The position numbers were made by a program, and so were the translations under genes. This document shows, one piece after another, positions 23,890-35,700 of a DNA stretch of 64,000 nucleotides. The number at the start of each line of letters is the position of its first letter. Position 1 is the first letter of the stretch. The notes below the pieces were generated by a model. It did no database searches and was not told where the DNA came from. It was given only the letters and a program-made list of their open reading frames with translations. This stretch comes from Poecilobothrus nobilitatus (taxonomy: Eukaryota; Arthropoda; Insecta; Diptera; Dolichopodidae), in assembly GCA_947095535.1 (NCBI GenBank), contig OX352774.1, positions 213,392,965 through 213,456,964 on the forward strand, given 5' to 3'.

Positions 23890-24690
23890 TTAGCACAGTA
23901 AAAATTTTAGATATTGGATTAGATTACGCCGATGACATTAGCTTAATTGCACAAACGTATGAAAACCTGCAAATAAGAATCAATAAATTAGCAAAATGTG
24001 CAGATGAAGTCGACCTAGAAATAAACATAAATAAGACCAAGATTATGACAACGGAAGATGAATCAATTGGAGATGTAGATAAATTCAATAACCTAGGAAG
24101 TACTACTACTACTACCACAGAAAGTAGTACAAAAGAAAATAAATTGACGAAAGCTTGAGCAACATTTGAAACAATGAAAATATGGAGAAGATACCACATC
24201 CGTAAAAGAAAATAAGTTTAGAATATTCCAAGCATTTATAAAATTCGTTCTGTTATACGGTAGTGAAACTTGGCTGGTCTTAAGAAAGAAATACACAAAC
24301 TACAAGTATTCATTAACAAGTGCTTCCGAATCATATAAAGAATAGACTGACCAAGAAGAATACGCAACGAAAAGTTTTGGGATACAACCGACCAATCAAT
24401 CGAAATAGAAATTAAGAAACGAAAATATAGATGGATAGGTCACGTTCCTAGAAGATCTCCTAATTGTATAGGTAGACATTTTCTGGAATGGAACCGCCAA
24501 GGGAAAAAGAATGTTGTTAGACCTAAGAATATATAACGAAGAACAGTAGTTTGAGGAATAACACAAATTAACAAGACATGGTCACAAATAAAAGTAATAG
24601 CATAAAATAGATGCGGATAGAAAGGCTTTGTAGAGGTCATATATGCTGCCAAAGGGAGTATAGAATCAGAAAAGAAATATTTAGATATAT
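23890..24690 (+). pseudogene. Non-LTR retroposon reverse-transcriptase remnant (C-terminal half)
   Basis: Starting in the catalytic palm motif, the + strand reads LDYADDISLIAQTYENLQ (YADD is the active-site box). INKTKIM follows, then DKFNNLG (family form F-x-Y-L-G). After stops and frameshifts come LLYGSETW (near 24250), KLQVFINKCFRI, RNEKFWDTT, KRKYRWIGHVPR (near 24430), LEWNRQGKKNVVRPKN and the tail KTWSQIKVIA (near 24575). This order is typical of a large animal non-LTR group (RTE-like or a relative; the clade is inferred). The endonuclease and fingers regions are absent, so it is 5'-truncated. An ACT trinucleotide run at 24100-24115 has inserted threonines. There are many in-frame stops, so it is inactive. 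Confidence 0.8.
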
Positions 24691-24699
24691 GTAGTTATA

Positions 24700-26105
24700 A
24701 ATTTATGATTCTTTTGATTAAACTCACCTCATCCTTTAGCCAAAATAATGGAATAAAATTTATAAATGCTTAGCTAGGGAATACGTATAGGAAAGAATAA
24801 AACATGAAAGCAGAAATTTTCTTGTGAGAAGTGGGACTCTAAGGAAACAATGAATGCTCCTATTATTATTACTATTTTACTATCAGTGATGAAATCATCA
24901 ACAGTTACAAAATCCATATTATATACAAATATATATATGTATAACATCTTCCTGCATAAGGTAATAATTGAGTACCACTCCACTGTATAGCAGCTATTAT
25001 TTTCTCTTATAGTCCCTACGATATAAAATTACTACTTAGTTTTTATTTAATATGATCTGACCAATATAAAATTACTATTTACTTATTTATATGATATGAC
25101 TGGAATTTGTACTCTTCGAATGAAAGGCTGGCGACATAACCACTACGACATGAGTTAGATTAATAGTTGCTTAGAATCAACTTAATTAAAAAATAAAAGT
25201 ATTCGAGGTACCCATGAAAATACAAAATATAATGCTAAATTTATAAAATTATAATTACAGCCACTAATTGCTATTTTAGGAACCACAACAAAACGATCGA
25301 ATTAAAAAATGGTCCGATTTTACATAGAAAATTAATTATATGATGCTTCCTTCGGTTATTTTTCTGACTCATCACCAAAACTTAATACAAATCTAATAAA
25401 AATGAATAAAAAATAAAATAAATAGAATTAAATAGAAATACAAAATTTAAATTGGCATTATATCTAATTAATAAATCAAAAAACAAAAAAAAATTTATAA
25501 ATAAAACATTTTATTTCCATTTATTTTTTAATCTTGCTTTTTCTTTTTTAAGATAAATAATCAGCCGACAAATTCACAATAGCGACAATTCTTTTTCTGT
25601 TTTTTTTTTAGTTTTTTGTGTTTTGTTAATAAACAAAAATTATTTTTTATAACATTTTTTTTTTTTTGTGATAACATTCACTAAATGCTAATAAATTTGG
25701 ATATTTAAGAGTATGAAATTAACAGAAAACAAAATTAATAAAAAGATATAATCTGTAGATAAAATATTATTAAAATCTAAAGATAAAAATTGAATTATTT
25801 AAACTGAAAGAAAAATCCTGTTGTAAAATATTAAAAAAATTTATAGTTGATGACAGCATTTATAAAAATATTTTAATTTTTATTATTTTGTATATTAATA
25901 TTAAAAAATAGTTACATTATACAAAAAAAAAAAAAAAAAAAAATACATTTTAAATATTAAAGTATCAAATTTCAAAATTTATGTTTCAAATTTCTTTTAT
26001 GTTTCTTTTACCCAAGAATATTAAAAAAAAAATTTTTTATCATACAAAACAGATTAAAAACAATAGTATAAGCCACAGAATATTGGTTTAATTTTGTAGC
26101 TTAAA
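24700..26105. other. Gene-free A+T-rich stretch
   Basis: There is no supported gene. It is poly-A and poly-T rich (notably 25490-25670 and 25921-25945). No element ends were recognised. Confidence 0.5.
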
Positions 26106-26112
26106 TTTTGAG

Positions 26113-26792
26113 TGCAAGTCCATTTAACTAAAATAATTCAACTAGAACAATTCGATTAAAACGATTCAACTAATTACAATTTGACCTAAATTCAATGTTT
26201 GTAGTTGAACCTACTTGGGTAAAGGGGGACTTCAATTTTTTTGACTTTTTTTTTATTAATGAAGACTGAGAATTCACTAGACTCTAGGTCAGTAGTGTAC
26301 CTTCAAAACGTAGAAGAACCTATTCGGACAGAGTTGGTATTAAGCTTCTCAAGATTTATGCCACAATGATGTCACTCTGACGGAAAAGCTTTGAAGATTT
26401 TTAACTCTAATATTTTTCCCAATTATATTTTTATACATACATATTTATGTACATATTTCAACATAAAATAATTTAAAATAGGGAGAACTGTCGAACCTCC
26501 AAACTCCTTTTTCTAGAATACAACTCTCCAAAATCTCTAATAATTCAGAAGTGAGATACGAATATATAAATACTCTGAAAAAGGTAATACCCGGATTTTG
26601 CAACCCTAAAATCCACGCTAATTATTTTTTTTTACATACATACATACTTTAACATCAGTCCTTCTTCGTTATTTTTATTATTTTTTTTACAAACATATTT
26701 CCACAGTTTAAAAGTTTAGTTGAATTGTTTTAATCTAATTGAATTTAAGTCAAATTGTTGTTACTTGAATTTGTTTTAGTTAAATGAGCCGA
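26113..26792. mobile_element. Long-TIR element with arrayed short motif
   Basis: The ends form inverted repeats of roughly 80 bp. At the left, CATTTAACTAAAATAATTC is followed by repeated AATTCAACTA and GATTAAAACGATTCAACTA. At the right, on the reverse strand, CATTTAACTAAAACAAATTC is followed by AATTTGACTTAAATTCAA and GATTAAAACAATTCAACTA. The arms are thus built from an A+T-rich unit of 10-15 bp used many times. The middle (about 26190-26700) is non-coding. Total length is about 680 bp. No target duplication could be fixed. It is MITE- or foldback-like, with an unknown superfamily. Confidence 0.7.
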
Positions 26793-26999
26793 CAATGTTA
26801 ATTGTTTTTTAAGCTTTTTATACCAAATAATATCCCGATTATGCTTTTATTTTAAATTCAATATTTTGTTGTTGATAAATCTTACAAAAGGAATGCTAAC
26901 TACAATATATGTTAAACATTTTTTTTAATATAACCAATATTTTCCTTTTTCTTAAGAGAAATAGATGGTAATCCTTAAAATATATTAAGAAATTCTAAG

Positions 27000-27144
27000 G
27001 AATAGCAATAGATTAAAATAAAATCTAAAGACGAGAATATTTAATAAAAATAAACAACAGTTTGAATACTACTTATATAGACTAAATATCATTAAAGTAT
27101 TTATGTTACCACAATTTAAAATACAATACACATTATCAGTATAT
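27000..27144 (+). repeat. Direct repeat, copy 1
   Basis: The segment from GGAATAGCAATAGATTAAAA through GAATATTTAATAAAAATAAA, CAGTTTGAATACTACTTATA and ATACACATTATCAGT recurs in the same order and orientation at 28515-28686. This copy lacks some short stretches present in the other (for example the GATCCGATCGGTAA palindrome). It could be a local duplication or two insertions of one dispersed repeat. Confidence 0.8.
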
Positions 27145-27149
27145 CAACT

Positions 27150-28510
27150 ATTGTTGGGTATATTTACTCACCTTCTTAAGAAGCCACAATAATGACGTGA
27201 TACCTTAACTAACTAGCGAGGAAAAGTTCTAGATTAGCGCCAATTTATTGTGCCTATACAAAATATGGACAATAATTTTGCATAAAATTGTTACAACCAA
27301 TAATCAACAGTTTATAAATTTTAATGATTAAAAGAACTAAAACTTAATTTAACTTAAAATTTTATGGTTGCCCTACACTATGCAGTGAATTAACGCCCAT
27401 TTATATATAAATTACATTGTTATATAGAAAAATTAGAGCAGCTTATTATACATTTCTGTTAATAAAGTTGCTAATTTACCATTTCTATTATTTCATTATT
27501 CTGTAATAAAAGTGTCTTTTAAGATTATCATTGAATGCACAAATAGAAAAAAAAACTACATGTGTATTTAATGATTGGTTTGTGTACATTAATTGAATTA
27601 TTGAAGTTTAGTTTGTGTCTTCGATCTAAACACAATTTAACAAATAAGTAATTTATAGAAAAATGGAAGTGTTGTTATATAGAGAACCGATTGAAAACAT
27701 GTAAATATATTACGAAAATTATAAATATATATATATACATATAGTACCGTTATTCACATGGGAAAGCTATTTAGATCCTGAAATTTCAGTAAAACAACAC
27801 TCTTGTAAACTATCATATTTTTTTAAGTGAATACACCAGTTTTACTCCAAATTACCGTTCTAATTTTCATAAAATTGCTTAAATAAAACTACAGAGCATA
27901 ATTTATCAAAAATTAGATACTAACTTAAAATCATAATCAAATTTCGAAACTTTTGTAAAATAAAAAATAAAAATGTTTTTAAAAACCATATGCATAATCC
28001 TATTTTTAATCTCACTAGTCAATATAATCATTTTTATATTATTTCATCTGATATTTATTTAAAAATTAAATTAAATAGTAACAATAAAACCTATAATAAA
28101 TAAATAAAACATTTATTTGCTTTTATTTTTTTTATTTTTCTTTTTTTTTCATATTCAATAAATTTAATTTATATAAAATTTTTTACTTTTATCTCTTTTC
28201 AAAGATTCATAAATCTTCATAAATTTTTTTTATTATTACAATAAAAAAAAGTATCAAATTAAAAAATCTAAAATATAAATTAAATATTTAAAAGAGAAAA
28301 ATAATTTTTTATTAATTCAATGGTATTTGCATATAATTAACACACTTTAATAGTTTTTGACTCGTTTTATTTGAAGTTTACCCTCCTCTCTTTTAATAAT
28401 TTATATCATTTAATAAATAAATAAGTTTTAAAGTATTAAAATATTAATTCAATATATCTGGTATATACAAAATGTATTTTAAATATTGGAAATAGTGTAC
28501 AATACAAAAG
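27150..28510. other. Gene-free stretch between two direct repeats
   Basis: There is no gene. The segment between the two related copies is A+T-rich with a TA run near 27725-27742. If the copies are the ends of one element, this would be its interior, but no coding trace or LTR-like dinucleotide ends are visible. Confidence 0.5.
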
Positions 28511-28514
28511 AGAT

Positions 28515-28686
28515 GGAATAGCAATAGATTAAAAATGAAATTTATAAATAAGATGTATGTAGAAAGACAAGAATATTTAATAAAAATAAAAATAACAGTT
28601 TGAATACCACTTATATACACTAAATGTCAGTAAAGTCATTTATATTACCGATCCGATCGGTAAAATGCGATACACATTATCAGTTC
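28515..28686 (+). repeat. Direct repeat, copy 2
   Basis: Matches copy 1 at 27000-27144 along its whole length with small insertions. It runs directly into a cluster of inverted repeats at 28645-28831, which copy 1 lacks. Confidence 0.8.
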
Positions 28687-28831
28687 AGTCGTCAGTTCAG
28701 CCCTCAGTTTGGCGACTGAATTGATAATATGCACTTGTGAAACTGTCAGTTTTCATTTAAATAATAGCAAACAGTTTTGGTATTCATCAGATAAACTGTA
28801 TTATTAAACTGGTGACTGAACTGATAATATG
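28645..28831. repeat. Palindrome and hairpin cluster
   Basis: TTACCGAT and ATCGGTAA (28645-28663, 3-nt spacer) form a perfect palindrome. ATTATCAGTTCAGTCG (28676-28691) pairs with CGACTGAATTGATAAT (28713-28728) with one mismatch. A third related copy, GACTGAACTGATAATATG, lies at 28814-28831 and could pair with the first arm instead. The unit CAGTTCAG recurs between them. It looks like the terminus of a hairpin-ended MITE. Confidence 0.75.
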
Positions 28832-28839
28832 TACCGTAC

Positions 28840-30622
28840 TTTATGAAACCTGTCTACAATGGGTTTTTAAACTGGACACTTTAAACTGTCAAACTTTTTT
28901 TTAACCAAATCTTACAAACAAACAAATTATTTAGATTATTATCACTAATTTGAGATACAGTTTTGAACAAAAACAAATCCAACCATTTCTGTCAAAAATA
29001 AAATTAGTTAAATTTTTCTTAGAATTAATTTAAGATAAAATGAAGAACTTCAATATCAAAAAAAAAAAGAAATCCAATATTTTTATTTTAACTGTGCAAA
29101 ACTCAAGTTACTTTTTGTAAATTTTATTCAGTTTGAATATTAACATACATTACATACATACATATATCCCAAATTGTATAAGTTTTAAAGCTAGATAAAA
29201 GTCAAGAAAACAATTTATATATATAATTTTTTTTAACTTTTATAGATACATTTTTAATCCGTTTACCTTCAAGAGTTTTCAAAAAAGTGAAGTTTTTCGA
29301 TTAACAAAAATTGATTTTGACATTTAAATCGTCACCAAAACAGAAAACGTCTACTTTAAAATTATAAATTTTCAACTAATTTCAATTCCATTAAAACTAC
29401 CTATATTAAAGTGTTAACCCTAAATGACTGCGGACAAAAAAGAAAAAGAATCGATTACAAAAAATTAAAGGAAAATTAAAAATAAATTCTTCCCTTCTTC
29501 CTAATTGTAACTTTATCTAATTTAGATTTTATTCAGGTAATTAAATGAAGTTTAAGCTGCGCAAGTGCACAGAGTTGTACTTCATCTTAACTTTATGCTT
29601 TATAGACGTACTTTATAGACATTCGTCAGATTTCTGGGAGTAAAATAAGCTATATAACTCATAACAAATCCATGTTTCAAGTATTATATGGGCATAAAAT
29701 TATTGGGGGAATTAATTTTATTGGTATAAAATCTATATTAACTAATACATCTTATTTTGTGTTGCAACGTTACAAATATCAGGTCACATCTAAAATAGTA
29801 AAGGAAAAATATAAAATTGCACAAAAATTCAAAATTATTGCATATTATTCAACATAAGAAATATTAATATTTAAAAATTTAAAGAGGTCTAATCTAATAA
29901 TATGCACTACAACGCCATTTGGTATAAAAAAATAAATGATAAATATCAATATTTCCAAATAAGACAAAATCAAATAAATTAACAAAACAAATGTTAGTTG
30001 CTAATAATAGTAATAATTAATCGTCATGGTGTATCTTTTTTTGTTTTTTTGTTTTTTTTTTTTTTTTAATTTTATTATATTTGTAAATTATAATAATAAA
30101 TGATATACCAATCAGATTAAAATGGTCCCCTTTGGAATATGGTAAGAAAGAAACTTCGAAAAGTAAAATATGTATAATAAAAGAAGACAAAATCTTAAAA
30201 AGCTGTCAATAAATTCAGTAAAAAAAAAGAAATATATAAAATAAATTATTTATATTAAAAAAGAAGAAATACAAAATTGTATCTTAAGATATTTTGAAAA
30301 AGATTTTAATTTGATTTATAGTTTAATAAAAAAAAAGTTGTCTTTCTTTTAACTCTTTTTTTTTTTTTTTTGTGCTTTTGATTATTATTCAATTTAATTT
30401 TTGTTTCGTTTTTTTTTTTTTTTTGATAGTATTGACTACTATTGATTTATTACATTTAAAATATGGGGGACAACCCAAAAATTGATTTTTTTTGTTTTTT
30501 TACTTATAATAAATAGCTATAGTATTTGTCATTAACATTTTTATTATTATTCATTAATAAATACCACTATTGAAATTTGAAAACTTTTAATAATAAATTA
30601 TATAGATTCTATATATATTATC

Positions 30623-30653
<31 letters not shown>

Positions 30654-31420
30654 AGATAATACTAGATATGTATGTGATATTAAATAATGGAGTGAAGCTG
30701 TCAGGTAAAACAAAAATATTATGTATATTTTTAAATATGGTTATTATTTATATATAGAAAAGCGCCATTTCGAATATAAATTTGAAATAGTAAAAATTAA
30801 AAATCATTACAATATAACTATTCATTATTTCTTTAATTTATTAATATTAAATTCTTATATAAAAACAAAAAAAAAACTATTTCAAAACTGATTAATCATT
30901 GATATAACCAATTAGTATTTTTTTGGTAAACTAAAATTTCTTAAGTAAATAATTTATATATATATATATATGTATATATGTCTTATATATATGGTAAATG
31001 TAAGTTCCAAAATAGGTTTCTTTAAATTATTTTCTGCACAGGGTTATCTTTCAAATTAATCAAAGATGAACCAAATTTTTGAAAGATTTATTATTAAAAC
31101 AATCTGTATTTGTATCATTTTACTTTTTATGTATAATTATGATGAAATAATTCACTTTTTTAATATAAAACTTATGTTAAATAATCATCTTATTCATTGC
31201 TTAAATTATATAGATAAATTATTTAGATATCAATATTATAGATTGATTTCTAAAAAAAGATTTTCTGCAAAAATTTGTTACATAATATGTTCATCATATC
31301 TATTAAAAGGATTAATTTAAAAAAATTTTATTTAAAAATTTCCATTTAAATCTTTTAATAACTGAAAAATGAAAAATGTATAGTCAGAGTACCATTATTA
31401 TAAACAACACAAAATGTAAA
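28840..31420. other. Gene-free A+T-rich stretch
   Basis: There is no supported gene. It holds AT microsatellites at 30622-30646 and 30954-30970 and many poly-T runs (30030-30430). The frame at 31066-31320 is 84 codons long but compositionally ordinary for this DNA and matches nothing I recognise. Confidence 0.5.
30622..30646. repeat. AT dinucleotide microsatellite
   Basis: About twelve AT units in a longer TA-rich setting. Confidence 0.9.
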
Positions 31421-31427
31421 GCCCAAA

Positions 31428-31800
31428 ATTTTTAAAGTCGTACATTTTCCAAATGACAATAAAAATAGTTTAGGATTGTGACTTAGACGAAACTTTGTAA
31501 TTTTCTTTTTAGATATATATATTTAAGAAAAAAAACTATGAAAAATCAAAAGACATTTTCTTCAATATTTTAAGGAAATAATATTAAGAAAATCTTAAAT
31601 ATTAAAAGAAACCTTTAGCACATGATAAAATATTAACATTTGCTTAAAGCTTTAATTTTTGTGTTTTACTTTGAAAAAAAAATATATAGATGCCTTAAGT
31701 TGTAGAAATATAAGAAATTTTAAATTTTCATTACTTTTATATAACCTTTAAAAGTTAGTTATAATAACCTTTAGGATTTTATCAGAACTGCAATATTGAA
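31428..31800 (+). mobile_element. Family A element, 5' fragment
   Basis: TTTTTAAAGTCGTACATTTT at the left corresponds to the inverted terminus of the copy at 12784. It is followed by TGTGACTTAGACGAAA (TGTGACTTACACAAAA there), then AAGCTTTAATTTTTGTG and CCTTAAGTTGTAG. The 3' half with the GGAC run is missing. Only about 50 bp further on lies the DD41D mariner, which may have inserted next to or into this copy. Confidence 0.6.
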
Positions 31801-31848
31801 AAAGTTATAACCAAACTGCTGACCTACAAATCTACAGATCTACAAATA

Positions 31849-32734
31849 TAGGGTATTCCAATTTGAGTAATATGATTTCTAAGTGACGTTTCGGCCATTT
31901 GTAGTATGTCATGATCTGTCTTTTTTTTTTTATTGTATTCAGTAATGTTTACAACTTCATCATGGAAAGATATACGCAAGAACAACGTTTACAAATTATT
32001 CAATGTTATTATCAAAATAATCGTTCTGCAATTGCAACTCTTTTTAAGAAAATCATCTTCTCCGATTAGGCTCACTTTCATCTGAGTGGTGCGATAAATA
32101 AACAAAACTGTCGATTCTGGTGCGAAGAAAATCTGCAAATTATTCATGAACAACCATTACATTCACCTAAATTGATAGTTTGGTGTGATTTTTGGTCTGG
32201 TGGAATCATCGGTTCGTACTTCTTTCGAAATGAAGCTGGTAACACCGTTACTGTCAATGGAGAGCGGTATAAATCGATGATAAACAACTTTTTATGGCCG
32301 AAATTGGAAGAAGTTGATCTTGACAACATCTGGTTCCAACAAGACGTGGCTACGTGCCACACAGGACATACAACAACCGAATTATTGCGAGAAAAGTTTG
32401 GCGATTCGATTATTTGAAGAAATTGTGACACTGAATGACCTCCAAGAAGTTAGGGATTAACACCATTAGACTATTTCTTCTAGGGTTCTTTGAAGTTATT
32501 GGTCTTTAGCAATAAACCAGACTCTCTTCAAGCTTTAGAAGTCAATATTGAACGTGCTATTCATGACATACGACTTGATTTAGTGAAAAAACTGCTCGAA
32601 AATTGGGTTCTTTATTCAGAACTTAATTGTATCGATTGTACTTCACATTAAATAAAAAACATTTGAATTTTCTTAACAATTAGTGTGTTTTTTTTTTTAA
32701 AAGAAATCATATCACTCAAATTGTGAAAATCCTG
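31849..32734 (+). mobile_element. Mariner element, DD41D type, internally deleted
   Basis: Terminal inverted repeats of about 32 bp are visible. The left reads TAGGGTATTCC, AATTTGAGTAATATGATTTC. The right, on the reverse strand, reads CAGGATTTTCAC, AATTTGAGTGATATGATTTC. TA lies on both flanks (31847-31848 and 32735-32736), the usual Tc1/mariner target. The 886-bp length is shorter than the roughly 1.3 kb of intact mariners because the transposase is deleted internally. It is the best-preserved transposon in the window. Confidence 0.9.
31962..32651 (+). pseudogene. DD41D mariner transposase, deleted and stop-interrupted
   Basis: One reading frame runs from ATG (31962) to TAA (32651), 229 codons, with no net frameshift but five in-frame stops (at 32067, 32415, 32436, 32451 and 32481). 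It starts normally (MERYTQEQRLQIIQCYY), then jumps from residue about 30 straight to the first catalytic Asp (FSD, residue 35). Roughly 110 residues of the DNA-binding region are therefore gone. It continues with NKQNCRFW, IVWCDFWSGGIIGSYFF, NGERYKSMI and WFQQDVATCHT (second Asp, residue 128), then LTPLDYFF (third Asp, residue 170). There are 41 residues between the second and third Asp, which defines the DD41D group. A family Asp before LTPLD is Gly here. It cannot make an active enzyme. Confidence 0.92.
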
Positions 32735-32739
32735 TATAA

Positions 32740-35700
32740 CTGTAATATAAGATAGACACATTACTCTAACAAAATTAAATGATATTATTACAACTATCTT
32801 AATCATCTATGGAAATATATGTAAGTAATTTACAGTAAAATTTAAGTCAACAGTACAAACATTTCTCCGACTTAAATAAAATGTACATTCCAGTTTTTCA
32901 AATATTCTTAAGTTCATAAAAATTTCAATTAATTAAAATCTTCAAAAAAAAAAAAAAAAAAAAGAAATTTTAACACACAATTAAATAAATTAATAATGTC
33001 TCAAATGAAAAATTTCTTGTCTAGTTTTTCAAAACAAATAAATTTTTATTATAAATTTAAATTTATTTTCTATACTTTTTTATAATTAAAATTTTATATT
33101 TTTAGTTTTTTTTTTTCTCTTTATATTTTGTGTTTTTTTTTTTTTTGTGTTTTTGTTAACACTCTTGTAAAATTAATATTACTTTTTTTTCTTTTATATA
33201 TATATTTTTTTTAACCCCAAAGCACATCCTATACTTAAATTTTATATGCCACAAATTCCCCCAAATTCTCAAAACTATTAAATTTAATAGTTTTCCATGC
33301 AACAAAAAATAAAAACAAGAAGTAAAGAATAAAAATATAAAAAAATATAAAAAAAAGAATAAAATGAACAAATTCATTTTCACCACAAAAACTTATGTAA
33401 ATTTTTACCATACTTATATTTTGTTATAAATTTATCTATACGTATATATACATAAACATAATTTATTTTTAATTATCCTTAAGTACAATTCTTTGAAAAG
33501 TTTAATTTGCACTCTTGTTTCCTATTTTTCTACAAAGTTATTTGATTTTATTTCATTTTCTTTTAATTTTTTCCCTTGCCGTTTCTTTTCTAGTTTTTAA
33601 ACTTAAATCCTTTTTCAGATTTTTAATTTTTTTTTTTTCTTGTTTTTCTTTGTACTTATTTCTATATTCGTTTTTCTTTTTTTTGTCCTTACCTTTATTG
33701 CAAATTATTTTTTTTTTATTCTCTTTTCGGATGTCCTTTTTTCTTCTTTATGCAACATATACCACATTTACCGTTATTCACTATTTTAAAACTTGTATAG
33801 CAAAACGAAAGCACTATAACCACACATTTTAGCAATTTGAAAATTTTTTTTGTTTTTCGGAAATTTTTTTTTACTAAATTACATTTTATACATATGTACA
33901 CAGATAATTACATAAGTATTATGAATATACAATGTTATGTGTATTTAAATAAATATAACATTATACTTTTTATTTTTTGTACGGATGTTTGTATGTATGT
34001 GATTAGAATAACAGTAACGATTGCAATTTTCTAGCCGTCAGCAACCACTTCAATTTTATCCAGTGATTTTCATAATTCCTTTCATTTTAAATTTTTATTT
34101 TTTATTTCCATTTGTTTTTTTTTTTTTTTTTACCTAAATATTTTTATCCTTTTCTTTTTCATTAGTTTTATTTTCTAATTCAGTTTTTTGTGGTTTTCGA
34201 AATGTGTAGTTTTAGTGAAAAACTACCATTAGTTAAGTTAAGTTCCAGAAAAGGTCATATATTTTAAAGAAACAAAACAAACAAACAAAAAAAAAAAAAC
34301 GGAGACTGATATAGATAATGAATAAGATAAATGTATTTGTATTTGTGTAAATATATATGGGTATAAGTAATAAAAATGTAGAATATATGAAGTTAAGTTA
34401 ACAGTTTTTCTTTTTTTTTTTTTTTAAATTGAGTGCAAAAAGTAGAAAATAACTTATAGTAATAAAATTGAGAAAATAATAATAATAATAAAAACAACAA
34501 ATAACGGTTACTGAAGGAATACTAACTGTAATAATATTGTATATTTTTTGTTATTTTTTTAATATTTTTGTTTTTTTTTTTGTGAAGAAAAACATTAATT
34601 TTTCAGGATAGAATCGGATAAAAACACATTTTTTTGAATTTTATATAGATGTGATATTTTTACATTTTAAGCTTGATTTGGATTGTTTTTTTTTGTTGTT
34701 GGTATATACATATGTACTTGTACATAGGTATATGGACATGTGGTTAATATGTATTGTTATATATAAATATGTTTGTTGAAATTTTTTGTTTGGTTCTAGT
34801 TTTTAAATAGTTTTTCTAGGCGAAAAACCTAGAAATAAAATAGTAAATTAAAATAGTTTTTCTTGGCGATTATATAGTCTATTTAAAAGGAATAGAAAAT
34901 TTTCCCGCCTTTTTTTTTTACTTTATACTTTCGCTTCTTTTAAAAGAATTAAATAAATTTTTTTTTTTTTTTAGTTTTTTCTTTTGTATTTTTATCACAA
35001 TTTTAAAAACGTTCATAAAATTATTTTGCGCAAATATATATCTTTAAACATTATAGTCAGAGTTGTTCTGTACATATATATGTATATACATATATATAGG
35101 TATGGATATATACATATATGTATAATATGGAAAGTAGCAATGTATACACAAGTAAAAATAAAATTTATAATAGTTTGGTAATTTTATTGCCATTTAGAAA
35201 TATATACTTAAAAATATTCGTTATGGTTTAATGTGTTATGCATTTGTAAAATAAACATATATATATGTATGTATGTTTAAACATATTTATTTGAATATTC
35301 AACTTAAACAACTTAAATTTAAATTTTTTTTTACACATTTTAAAGGTTACTTACAAACTGTGACTATTTTATTTTACTTATATATAAAGTCCTAAACGAA
35401 TCGAAAGAAAATAAGATTCGGAGTAACGAAGAGACATATGATTTTAATATTTAAAATAAGGAAAGATGGGTAACGAATGTTTTATTTAGCCTCCATGCCT
35501 TTAAAATATAGTTATGTCTATAATGGGAATCAGTGAATATGTAAAATATCAGCTTTAAAACAATGAATACATATGTATATATATTTTTGTATTTATATAT
35601 ATATAAATATATATTTTTAATTACGGAGGTAGGTATAGAAATAATCGAAAGATTCTAAAAAAAAGCGGTACAAGCATTATCCCTCTATTAACGTGTGCGA

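Noticed and set aside
27000..28686. LTR retrotransposon with two 150-bp LTRs
   Set aside because: The copies lack TG...CA ends, a primer-binding site and any gag/pol trace between them.
33515..33832. 105-codon + strand frame, longest in the window
   Set aside because: Almost entirely Phe, Leu and Ser from a T/C-rich tract, with no motif or splice logic.
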